Source: Betaproteobacteria bacterium (GTDB taxonomy: Bacteria; Pseudomonadota; Gammaproteobacteria; Burkholderiales; Rhodocyclaceae). Taken from it: 5,811 bases of DNA. The DNA is taken from positions 1 to 5,811 of the forward strand of contig JAGWUW010000183.1 of the NCBI GenBank assembly GCA_028868235.1. Direction: 5' to 3'. Position numbers and translations under genes: made by a program. This document shows positions 1-5,811 of the stretch, in pieces (the first letter of the stretch is position 1; the number at the start of each line of letters is the position of its first letter). The notes below the pieces were generated by a model. That model ran no database searches. It had not been told where the DNA came from and saw only the letters and a program-made list of their open reading frames with translations.

Positions 1-1230
1 GATGACGTCGGCATCCTGCTCAATGGCGCCCGATTCGCGCAAGTCGGACATCATCGGCCGCTTGTCTGTTCGCTCCTCAACTTTACGCGAGAGCTGAGAC
101 AATGCGACGATGGGTACCTGCAGTTCCTTGGCTAGGGACTTGATCGAACGGGAGATTTCCGAAACTTCCGTCGCCCGGTTCTCGCCTGCCTTATTGCCGC
201 TCATCAGTTGGATGTAGTCTATGACCAACAGGCCAAGCTTCCCACCGTACTGTCGAGCCAGACGACGCGCCCGGGCGCGCAAGTTGGCGGGACTCAGGCC
301 ACCGGTTTCATCAATATAAATCGGTGCTTCGTGCAGTTTGCCAAGGGCGAACGACAGCTTCGACCACTCCTCGTCACTCATCCGACCGGTTCGTAAACTC
401 TGTGAATTCAGGCGGCCGATCGAGGCCAGCATACGTGTCGCCAACTGAGCCCCCCCCATTTCCATTGAGAACACACCAACCGGCAAGCCAGAATCGACGG
501 CGACGTTCTCGGCGATGTTCAGTGCAAATGCCGTCTTGCCCATCGACGGGCGCCCGGCAACGATGATTAGGTCGCCCGGCTGAAAACCCGAGGTCTTCTG
601 GTCCAAGTCGATGAAGCCGGTCGGCACGCCGGTGATGTCTGAGGGATTGTCACGGTCATGCAATTCCTGGATGCGCTCGACGACCTGTGTGAGCAACGGA
701 TTGATGTGCACGAAACCTTCATTGTGCCCAGCGCCAGCCTCGGCAATCTTGAAAATTTTCGACTCTGCTTCGTCGAGCAGGGTTTCGGCATCTCGCCCGA
801 GCGGATTCAGCGCATCGGCGGCTATCTCGTCGGCGGTCGCTACCAACTGGCGCAGCACGGCTCGTTCGCGGACGATCTCGGCATAGCGCTTGATGTTCGC
901 AGCCGACGGCGTATTGGCCGCCAATTCTCCTAAATAAGCCAGGCCACCGGTCTGGTCGCCCTCACCTGCGCCATCCAAGGCCTCTGCTACCGTCACCACG
1001 TCGGCAGGCTTGGCTCTTTCCAGCAGGCTGCGAATCTGCCGGAAGATGCGCCGATGTTCGTCGCGGTAGAAATCGGTATCGGTGACCAAATCACCCATCC
1101 GGTCCCAGGCCTGATTGTCGAGCAACAGACCACCGAGCACCGATTGCTCAGCCTCGATGGAATGCGGCGGAACGCGCAGAGTGTCCAGCGTAGCGTCTGT
1201 GACTTTGGATTTGGGTTGGCGCTGATTCAT
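1..1230 (-). CDS. dnaB: Replicative DNA helicase DnaB, 5' part (cut by window edge)
   Basis: Hexameric 5'-3' helicase that unwinds DNA at the replication fork and recruits primase. I translated 410 codons from the ATG at 1230; the frame stays open to base 1. DnaB is usually about 460-470 aa, so some 50-60 C-terminal residues lie outside. The N-terminal domain begins with VPPHSIEAEQSVLGGLLLDN and includes NTPSAANIKRYAEIVRERAV. The RecA-like domain has Walker A GRPSMGKT (226-233, Lys232), the catalytic-glutamate motif FSMEM (Glu257), Walker B LLVIDYIQLM (Asp338) and SDLRESGAIEQDAD near the edge. The start is fixed by an in-frame TAA six codons upstream and by the lack of another ATG/GTG/TTG before the conserved domain. 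No Shine-Dalgarno is visible, and the rplI terminator ends only 17 bases before the ATG. An 8-G run (450-457) encodes part of MGGA just after Glu257, with the frame intact on both sides. No intein or frameshift is seen. Confidence 0.97.
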   Translation of the reverse strand, partial: MNQRQPKSKVTDATLDTLRVPPHSIEAEQSVLGGLLLDNQAWDRMGDLVTDTDFYRDEHRRIFRQIRSLLERAKPADVVTVAEALDGAGEGDQTGGLAYLGELAANTPSAANIKRYAEIVRERAVLRQLVATADEIAADALNPLGRDAETLLDEAESKIFKIAEAGAGHNEGFVHINPLLTQVVERIQELHDRDNPSDITGVPTGFIDLDQKTSGFQPGDLIIVAGRPSMGKTAFALNIAENVAVDSGLPVGVFSMEMGGAQLATRMLASIGRLNSQSLRTGRMSDEEWSKLSFALGKLHEAPIYIDETGGLSPANLRARARRLARQYGGKLGLLVIDYIQLMSGNKAGENRATEVSEISRSIKSLAKELQVPIVALSQLSRKVEERTDKRPMMSDLRESGAIEQDADVI

Positions 1231-1247
1231 GGCAGACAGTTTAAATT

Positions 1248-1276
1248 AAAAAGGCCCCGCATCTGCGGAGCCTTTT
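1248..1276 (-). terminator. Intrinsic terminator of the rpsF-rplI operon
   Basis: On the minus strand the 12-base arm AAAAGGCTCCGC (1276-1265), the loop AGAT (1264-1261) and the arm GCGGGGCCTTTT (1260-1249) form an uninterrupted stem with one G-U wobble in the RNA. The 3' side ends in a run of five T (1252-1248) followed by AATTT. It begins 20 bases after the rplI stop codon, the usual place for a rho-independent terminator. It also separates the ribosomal-protein operon from dnaB. Confidence 0.9.
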
Positions 1277-1296
1277 CGATGACAGCGGAACCGGAA

Positions 1297-1743
1297 TTAC
1301 TCGGCAGCGACGGTCACAGTGATGTTAGCCAGCACATCGGTGTGCAGGGCGATATCCAACGGGAACTCACCGATCGCCTTGAGCGGGCCTTCCGGCATGC
1401 GGACGGAAGCCTTGTCGACTTCGAACCCGGCAGCCTTCAGCGCTTCGGCGACGTCGGCGTTGCCAACGGAACCGAACAAACGGCCATCCATACCGGCCTT
1501 GCGGGCGACGGTGACGACAGTGCCGTTCATCTTGTCGGCAACAGCCTGGGCAGCAGCCAGCTTCTCGGCAGCAGCTTTTTCCAGTTCGGCACGGCGAGCT
1601 TCAAACTCGGCCATGGCAGCCGGTGTGGCACGCTTGGCCATGCGCTGCGGAATCAGGAAATTGCGGGCGTAGCCGTCCTTGACCTTGACGACATCGCCGA
1701 GGTTACCCAAGTTGACAACTTTTTCGAGCAGAATAATTTGCAT
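1297..1743 (-). CDS. rplI: 50S ribosomal protein L9
   Basis: L9 binds 23S rRNA near the L1 stalk and helps maintain reading frame during translation. The 148-aa product matches the usual length (E. coli 149). The N-terminal rRNA-binding domain (about 1-50) shows [17 protein letters not shown] followed by [15 protein letters not shown] long Ala/Glu-rich connecting helix follows (about 45-75, with [20 protein letters not shown]). The C-terminal domain contains [22 protein letters not shown] and ends in TVAAE. Arg34 stands where E. coli L9 has Gly in its NFLVPQGKA segment. The ATG is preceded by GGGGAG (1756-1751) with 7-base spacing, and the gene starts 18 bases after the rpsR stop. A strong terminator follows, so this is the last gene of the operon. 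Confidence 0.98.
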   Translation of the reverse strand: MQIILLEKVVNLGNLGDVVKVKDGYARNFLIPQRMAKRATPAAMAEFEARRAELEKAAAEKLAAAQAVADKMNGTVVTVARKAGMDGRLFGSVGNADVAEALKAAGFEVDKASVRMPEGPLKAIGEFPLDIALHTDVLANITVTVAAE

Positions 1744-1761
1744 GTTTCGTCTCCCCGAGAA

Positions 1762-2037
1762 TTATTGATGGTTGTCGGTGTACGGCAGCAGGGCCAAGAA
1801 GCGGGCGCGCTTAATAGCAGTGCCCAGCTGACGCTGATAGCCGGCCTTGGTACCGGTCAGACGAGCCGGCATGATCTTGGCGTTTTCCTGGATGTATTCC
1901 TTCAGAACTTCAACATCCTTGTAGTCGATCTGTTCGACCTTTTCAGCCGTGAAGCGGCAGAACTTGCGACGCTTGAACAGGCCGCCGCCACGCTTCTTTT
2001 TCTTGTCGTCATCCTTCTTCTTGAAGAATCGAGCCAT
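1762..2037 (-). CDS. rpsR: 30S ribosomal protein S18
   Basis: S18 forms a heterodimer with S6 and binds the central domain of 16S rRNA on the small-subunit platform. The 91-aa product is about 16 residues longer than E. coli S18 (75 aa). The extra length is mainly an N-terminal segment rich in Lys and Asp ([19 protein letters not shown]). The conserved core then runs from [19 protein letters not shown] through [20 protein letters not shown] to [20 protein letters not shown]. The start is supported by a strong GGAAGGAA (2051-2044) six bases before the ATG. Both that Shine-Dalgarno and the first 29 bases of the gene lie inside the 3' end of priB, so the two genes overlap and are probably translationally coupled. 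Confidence 0.98.
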   Translation of the reverse strand: MARFFKKKDDDKKKKRGGGLFKRRKFCRFTAEKVEQIDYKDVEVLKEYIQENAKIMPARLTGTKAGYQRQLGTAIKRARFLALLPYTDNHQ

Positions 2038-2338
2038 TTTCGTTTCCTTCCAAATATTCGAGTGTATTCACATGCAGCACAGGTACCCTGCTGTTGCGTC
2101 CTCTGGCAGCGAGAAATCCTGTCACCTTGAGTTGCCCGCCGAGCGGAGCAGCTTGCAGCCAACGGGCGTTTTCGCCCAGAGCCACGACAGCAATTTCGAC
2201 CTCTACCAGACGCTGTGCACCGTTTTCGATCAGCGAGGAGTTATGTTGCAAACGCCCTTCACTGACCGGAATCCCGGCTGGCGTGTAGCGCAAGGCTTTG
2301 CGCTCGGCCAGTTGCCCGGAGATCGTGATGCAGTTCAG
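2009..2338 (-). CDS. priB: Primosomal replication protein N (PriB), apparent CTG start
   Basis: PriB is a dimeric OB-fold single-strand DNA-binding protein. It works with PriA in replication restart, leading to reloading of DnaB. From the CTG at 2338 the product is 109 aa (E. coli 104). It begins (M)[18 protein letters not shown] and continues [16 protein letters not shown], which aligns with the first strands of known PriB (E. coli MTNRLVLSGTV, Neisseria [11 protein letters not shown]). Later segments include [11 protein letters not shown] and [27 protein letters not shown]. An in-frame TGA at 2344-2342 bounds the frame. Downstream of it only CTG at 2341 and CTG at 2338 precede the first strand. 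The first conventional start, TTG at 2293, would remove that strand. A weak GG-rich stretch (TACGGG) sits just upstream. The gene starts 22 bases after the rpsF stop and overlaps rpsR by 29 bases. Identity is secure; the exact start is not. Confidence 0.9.
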   Translation of the reverse strand: MNCITISGQLAERKALRYTPAGIPVSEGRLQHNSSLIENGAQRLVEVEIAVVALGENARWLQAAPLGGQLKVTGFLAARGRNSRVPVLHVNTLEYLEGNENGSILQEEG

Positions 2339-2360
2339 CAGTCAGCCCGTACCAATATGC

Positions 2361-2735
2361 TTAGGCAGCAGCCTGTTCTGCCGGGGCAGCATCGCCGCCG
2401 AGCAGGGACTTGGACTTCTCTTCCTTCATCATCGGGGACGGAGAGGTCACGGCAGCCTTCATCTTGACGGTCAGATGACGCAGAACGGCATCGTTGAACT
2501 TGAACGCGTGCTCGAGTTCGTTCAGCGTCTCGCCGTCGCACTCGATGTTCATCAGAACGTAGTGGGCCTTGTGGATCTTCTGGATCGGGTAAGCCAGTTG
2601 ACGGCGGCCCCAGTCTTCCAGACGATGGATCGAACCGCCCTTGGCAGTCACGATGGAGCGATAGCGCTCGACCATGCCGGGCACTTGTTCGCTTTGGTCC
2701 GGATGGACGATAAAGCAGATTTCGTAATGGCGCAT
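2361..2735 (-). CDS. rpsF: 30S ribosomal protein S6
   Basis: S6 pairs with S18 and binds the central domain of 16S rRNA. The 124-aa product opens with [19 protein letters not shown] and carries the conserved [32 protein letters not shown] and [18 protein letters not shown] segments that make up the single alpha/beta fold. After about residue 95 comes a low-complexity tail ([13 protein letters not shown]) ending in AAPAEQAAA. It therefore lacks the Glu-Glu end that RimK extends in E. coli S6. The ATG has a good GGAG (2744-2741) with 5-base spacing. It is the first gene of the rpsF-priB-rpsR-rplI operon, with an extended -10 promoter about 65 bases upstream. Confidence 0.98.
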   Translation of the reverse strand: MRHYEICFIVHPDQSEQVPGMVERYRSIVTAKGGSIHRLEDWGRRQLAYPIQKIHKAHYVLMNIECDGETLNELEHAFKFNDAVLRHLTVKMKAAVTSPSPMMKEEKSKSLLGGDAAPAEQAAA

Positions 2736-2738
2736 GCA

Positions 2739-2798
2739 AACTCCTTTTGGGATGAACCCCCCGCCATGCGTTTGCGGTAGGGCAAGGTTGAAAAGCCC
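2739..2798 (-). promoter_or_regulatory. rpsF mRNA leader, possible S6:S18 autoregulatory element
   Basis: This is the roughly 60-base untranslated leader between the predicted transcription start and the rpsF Shine-Dalgarno. On the minus strand it can form a small hairpin, CCGC (2777-2774), loop AAACGCATG, GCGG (2764-2761), preceded by TA. It has a run of six G (2763-2758) and a second short GGG...CCC pairing just before the Shine-Dalgarno. Leaders of rpsF in many bacteria carry a structure with an unpaired CCG bound by the S6:S18 complex for feedback control. A CCG is present here, but I could not fold or align the leader, so the assignment is tentative. Confidence 0.3.
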
Positions 2799-2825
2799 GC
2801 GATTATAACAACATTCGTGGGCTTT
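2791..2825 (-). terminator. Inverted repeat, possible terminator of the acyl-CoA dehydrogenase unit
   Basis: The arms AAAGCCCACG (2825-2816) and CGCGGGCTTT (2801-2792) pair over ten positions with one C-A mismatch. They enclose a 14-base loop, and a further T at 2791 gives four T in a row. It lies 25 bases after the dehydrogenase stop codon, where a terminator would be expected. The large loop, internal mismatch and short T run make it weaker than the rplI terminator. Its loop holds the -10 of the next operon. Confidence 0.5.
2802..2810 (-). promoter_or_regulatory. Extended -10 promoter for the rpsF operon
   Basis: The minus strand reads TGTTATAAT (2810-2802), a perfect sigma-70 -10 hexamer with the TGn extension. 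No good -35 is seen at 16-18 bp upstream (CTCCCA at 17 bp), which is common for extended -10 promoters. Transcription would start near 2795-2798, giving a leader of about 60 bases before the rpsF ATG. It is the only gap upstream of the ribosomal-protein genes long enough to hold a promoter. Confidence 0.7.
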
Positions 2826-2849
2826 GGGAGAAACGGCGACGGCTTATTT

Positions 2850-4631
2850 TTAGAAACTGTCGTCGGCAATTTCCAGTGCACCAGCTGCACCAGCCACCAC
2901 AGATTCGGCTAGGCCGGAAGCCTGGGTCAGAAAATGATCGGCGAAGAAACGTGTCGTCGCCAGCTTGGCTGTCCAGAATGGATCGCTGTCTCCCGCTGCG
3001 ATGCGCGCCCGAGCGATGACTGCGGCACGTCCCATTTGCCAACCTCCGGCGACAATGCCAAGCAAGAATAGAAACGGTACAGCACCGGCATGCGCCGCCT
3101 TTGGATCGTCCTTGAAGTTGGCGACAATCCAGTCGACCACCTTGTCCACGGAATCAATCCCGGCCTGCAAGCGGGCGCCAATACTCGCCAAATCGCCATT
3201 CAGTTTCCCCGCATCAGCCCGCATGTCGGCGATCACCGCCTTGATAGTGGCACCCTGCTCGCGAGCAATCTTGCGACCGATCAGGTCGTTAGCCTGGATC
3301 GCTGTCGTGCCTTCGTAGATGGCAGTGATACGGGCGTCACGCAAATGCTGGGCAGCGCCAGTTTCCTCGATGAAGCCCATGCCTCCATGAACCTGGACGC
3401 CGAGAGAAGCGATATCGATGGCGCTCTCGGTACTCCAGCCCTTGACTACCGGAATCATCAGGTCGGCGAAGGCCTGCCCTTTTTTGCGGGCAGCCTCATC
3501 CGGATTGCCGTGGGCGTTGTCCTGCGCAGCAGCCGTAACATAAGCTAGCGCTCTCATGGCTTCGATGCGCGAACGCATCGACATCAGCATGCGGCGCACA
3601 TCGGGATGCTTGATGATCGGCACCTTTGGGCCACCCTTAACACCCAGCTCAGCACCTTGGATGCGTTCCTTTGCATAGACAACCGCCCGCTGGTAGGCCC
3701 GCTCCGCATCGCCCAGTCCCTCCAGACCAACGTTGAAGCGAGCGGCGTTCATCATAATGAACATGTATTCCAGGCCGTGATTCTCCTCGCCAACTAGCGT
3801 ACCGATGGCACCACCGTTGTCACCAAAAGCGAGCACCGCCGTCGGGCTACCGTGAATACCCAGCTTATGCTCGATCGAGACGCAATAGACATCGTTGCGC
3901 TCTCCCGGCGTTCCATCGGCCTTGAGCAGGAACTTGGGTACCACAAACAGCGAGATGCCTTTGACACCCTCCGGGGCATCTGGGGTACGGGCAAGGACGA
4001 GATGGACGATATTGTCCGTCATGTCGTGCTCACCGTAGGTGATGAAAATCTTCTGGCCGAAAATCTTGAAGGTACCGTCGCCCACCGGCTCGGCACGAGA
4101 TCGCACAGCAGCCAGATCAGACCCGGCCGACGGTTCAGTCAGATTCATCGTACCGGTCCACTCACCCGAAACCAGATTCGGCAGATAAGCGGCTTTCTGT
4201 TCATCGGTCCCAGCAATCGTTAGTGCCTCGATGGCCCCCTGCGTCAGCATCGGGCACAGCGAAAAGGCATGGTTTGAGGCCTTCCACATTTCGCTGACCG
4301 CCGTGGACAGCAGCTTCGGCAGCCCCTGGCCGCCAAATTCAGGATCGCAGCCAAGACCGTTCCAACCGTTGTCGACGAACTGACGATAAGCGTCCTTGAA
4401 GCCCGGCGAGGTAGTGACCACCTTGTCCTTCCATTTGGCACCGTTCGTATCACCAACGCGATTGAGCGGCGACAACACCTCGCCGGCGAACTTCGCTGCC
4501 TCCTCGAGAATGGCATCGACCACGTCCGGCGTGGCTTCCTCACAGCCAGGCAAGGACACGACCTGTTGCAGGCCGGCCAGTTCCTGCATTGCAAAACGGA
4601 TATCCTTCAGCGGGGCAACGTATTCACTCAT
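2850..4631 (-). CDS. Acyl-CoA dehydrogenase, long DmdC-like subfamily
   Basis: FAD enzyme that introduces an alpha-beta double bond into an acyl-CoA thioester. The 593-aa length fits the subfamily with extra N- and C-terminal domains, which includes 3-methylmercaptopropionyl-CoA dehydrogenase DmdC. It is longer than typical 380-400 aa enzymes and shorter than E. coli FadE. The start MSEYVAPLKDIRFAMQEL is the short N-terminal extension. Residues about 35-160 form the N-terminal helical domain. The FAD/substrate motif is MNLTEPSAGSD (162-172), with the middle beta domain to about 280. The C-terminal helical domain contains QVHGGMGF (413-420) and AIYEGTTAIQAND (437-449), where Glu440 is the probable catalytic base. 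About 460-593 is the extra helical domain. GGAG lies 8 bases before the ATG, spanning the end of the upstream gene. The substrate cannot be told from sequence, and no electron-transfer flavoprotein gene is in view. Confidence 0.93.
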   Translation of the reverse strand: MSEYVAPLKDIRFAMQELAGLQQVVSLPGCEEATPDVVDAILEEAAKFAGEVLSPLNRVGDTNGAKWKDKVVTTSPGFKDAYRQFVDNGWNGLGCDPEFGGQGLPKLLSTAVSEMWKASNHAFSLCPMLTQGAIEALTIAGTDEQKAAYLPNLVSGEWTGTMNLTEPSAGSDLAAVRSRAEPVGDGTFKIFGQKIFITYGEHDMTDNIVHLVLARTPDAPEGVKGISLFVVPKFLLKADGTPGERNDVYCVSIEHKLGIHGSPTAVLAFGDNGGAIGTLVGEENHGLEYMFIMMNAARFNVGLEGLGDAERAYQRAVVYAKERIQGAELGVKGGPKVPIIKHPDVRRMLMSMRSRIEAMRALAYVTAAAQDNAHGNPDEAARKKGQAFADLMIPVVKGWSTESAIDIASLGVQVHGGMGFIEETGAAQHLRDARITAIYEGTTAIQANDLIGRKIAREQGATIKAVIADMRADAGKLNGDLASIGARLQAGIDSVDKVVDWIVANFKDDPKAAHAGAVPFLFLLGIVAGGWQMGRAAVIARARIAAGDSDPFWTAKLATTRFFADHFLTQASGLAESVVAGAAGALEIADDSF

Positions 4632-4636
4632 CGGCC

Positions 4637-5811
4637 TTACTCCATTCGGTTGGCAGTTTCTTTTAGTTCAATCAGGAATAGGACATCATCGACTACCGGC
4701 ATGGCAAAACCCTGTCGTTGGCCGCCTCGGTTGTCACGTAGAAGTTGATACAGATACCCGACTACGTCTCCGGAATCCCATAATTCAACAACGGTATGCA
4801 TTAAGCGCGGCATGTCCTCAATCGACTGTGGACGGGGCGCTACAGCGACCGCCCCCACGCCCACTTCGACGGCGCTCCCATCCCAATTTAGAACTTCAAC
4901 GTTGAAATGTTGATTGAGATTTCGGGCAACGTTCTCGAACTCGGCGCGCATACCTGCCATACGATAAACTTCCATCAGACGAATCCACGGCTGGAGCGCT
5001 TCCTGGGGATTGTGATCAATAAATTCCTGCAGCGCCTGAGCCGCCCCCTTGACCCTACCAAAGGACAGCATGATGTCAGCCAGTTCCATGACGGGATTGG
5101 CCTCAAAATGCTCATCCAACGTAGTGGCATTGATCGATAGCATGGAATCCGGTGCCGGTGCAGGCAGCACGCTGTCTTGCACCAATGCTTCGTCGCCCCG
5201 CGAATCTTGATGCGCCTCACCATCGAGTTCGACATCAATCTGGATCGGCATGCCCTTAGCGGCCGGTTCGAAATGAAGGTCAACCCCGCCCAATTCCGTA
5301 TGCTCATCCTCACGCTGCGGGTCGATACGTACTTCGGGTACGACAACAAATGGATCAGCTTCCGTAGCAGCGTCCTTGCCTTCGCGGTACTTACGCCAAC
5401 CAAACCAGGCACCGAGGCCCAACAATACCCCTAGCACCAGACCATAAAGACTCCACGGCACATCGTCCGCCGACTCTTCCACTACGCGAGGTTTTACCTG
5501 CACCTTGGCTGTAGCGACCGCCGGCTCATTGCCCTGCTGTACTGCTGCCAGGGGAGGCGCAGCTGGCAGCGGTGGTTGAGTTGCCCCCTCTTTCTCTACA
5601 CGCTGGGCAAATTCTGCTGCATGCGCCTGCAACTCGACCAGAGAGCCTTCCATATCGCGCAATTTTTCGGCCGTTGCCATCTGGGAAGATGCCTGTTCAT
5701 ACAACGCCATCAGCATCCGGTATTCGAGACGTAGGATATCGCGCTGCGCCTCCTTGGCCACGCTGGCGCTCCGCAATTCGGTCGCCAATCGCAGCGAAGG
5801 TTCGCCAACAG
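4637..5811 (-). CDS. FimV-like membrane protein with TPR-like C-terminal domain, 3' part
   Basis: The frame is open from the right edge, so the start is probably outside the window. Numbering from the in-frame TTG at 5788 (383 codons), seven more residues (VGEPSLR) precede it without a stop. Residues 10-67 are Gln/Glu/Ala-rich and coiled-coil-like. Residues 70-100 are a Pro/Ala-rich linker. A single membrane helix (about 112-131, SLYGLVLGVLLGLGAWFGW) is followed by basic RKYREGK, implying an outside N-terminus and cytoplasmic C-terminus. An acidic stretch follows (140-225), then TPR-like helices (231-295, NPVMELADIMLSFGRVKGAA). A last helical segment (322-383) includes LRDNRGGQRQGF. This order matches FimV-type proteins, which organise type IV pili and polar functions, but any LysM-bearing N-terminus is not visible. 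The stop is five bases before the dehydrogenase ATG, suggesting one transcript. It may be a FimV paralogue rather than FimV itself. Confidence 0.7.
   Translation of the reverse strand, partial: VGEPSLRLATELRSASVAKEAQRDILRLEYRMLMALYEQASSQMATAEKLRDMEGSLVELQAHAAEFAQRVEKEGATQPPLPAAPPLAAVQQGNEPAVATAKVQVKPRVVEESADDVPWSLYGLVLGVLLGLGAWFGWRKYREGKDAATEADPFVVVPEVRIDPQREDEHTELGGVDLHFEPAAKGMPIQIDVELDGEAHQDSRGDEALVQDSVLPAPAPDSMLSINATTLDEHFEANPVMELADIMLSFGRVKGAAQALQEFIDHNPQEALQPWIRLMEVYRMAGMRAEFENVARNLNQHFNVEVLNWDGSAVEVGVGAVAVAPRPQSIEDMPRLMHTVVELWDSGDVVGYLYQLLRDNRGGQRQGFAMPVVDDVLFLIELKETANRME

Noticed and set aside
450..457. Possible frameshift in dnaB at the G run
   Set aside because: Conserved DnaB sequence continues in the same frame on both sides, so no frameshift is present.
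1054..2130. A 358-codon open frame on the plus strand
   Set aside because: It lies antisense to dnaB, rplI and rpsR, whose products are unmistakable. Its translation shows no recognisable domain. It is a by-product of GC-rich codon use on the other strand.
2009..2293. priB starting at TTG 2293
   Set aside because: This start would drop the first OB-fold strand (ITISGQL), which is clearly encoded just upstream in the same frame and matches PriB.
3090..4223. Several plus-strand open frames (for example 3090-3548 and 3852-4223)
   Set aside because: They are antisense to the acyl-CoA dehydrogenase gene, which reads through with intact motifs. None has a recognisable family or a ribosome site that stands out.
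4637..5788. The FimV-like gene starting at TTG 5788 as a complete gene
   Set aside because: The frame stays open to the window edge and the first residues look like the middle of a helical region with no signal peptide, so the gene is treated as partial.
1..5811. Mobile elements, CRISPR arrays, tRNA or rRNA genes, defence or biosynthetic systems
   Set aside because: No transposase, direct-repeat array, structural RNA gene or unfamiliar conserved gene was seen. Nearly all of the window is accounted for by seven genes of known families.

Overview
The window comes from a betaproteobacterium, most likely Rhodocyclales (a Dechloromonas/Azonexus-like relative). I judge this from family resemblance and moderate-to-high GC content, not from any database search. 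The clues are a PriB of the betaproteobacterial type between rpsF and rpsR, an S18 with a lysine-rich N-terminal extension, an L9 of the beta type, and a FimV-like inner-membrane protein. All seven genes lie on the minus strand. The window is almost wholly coding: the longest gap is the 114 bp between the acyl-CoA dehydrogenase gene and rpsF.

Reading in the direction of transcription (right to left): (1) 5811-4637 holds the 3' part of a FimV-like gene, with a coiled-coil-like segment, a Pro/Ala linker, one membrane helix, an acidic cytoplasmic stretch and TPR-like helices. (2) Five bases later, 4631-2850 encodes a 593-aa acyl-CoA dehydrogenase of the long DmdC-like subfamily. These two look co-transcribed. 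(3) 2849-2736 is a compact regulatory gap. It has an inverted repeat that could terminate the upstream unit, an extended -10 promoter (TGTTATAAT) inside the loop of that repeat, and a GC-rich leader before rpsF. (4) 2735-1297 is the classical rpsF-priB-rpsR-rplI operon (S6, primosomal protein N, S18, L9), closed by a strong intrinsic terminator at 1276-1248. (5) 1230-1 is the 5' 410 codons of dnaB, the replicative helicase, which runs off the left edge.

Functionally, the central operon couples 30S proteins S6 and S18 (which bind each other on 16S rRNA) and 50S protein L9 with PriB. PriB acts in replication restart, whose end point is loading of DnaB, encoded next door. The dehydrogenase belongs to acyl-CoA oxidation, and nothing in the sequence links it to the FimV-like protein beyond adjacency.

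I see no mobile element, CRISPR array, tRNA or rRNA, and no evidence for a new multi-gene system. The points worth a second look are small: priB has no ATG, GTG or TTG start that preserves its first strand and seems to use CTG; the rpsF promoter is nested in a terminator-like repeat; and dnaB starts just after a terminator with no visible Shine-Dalgarno.
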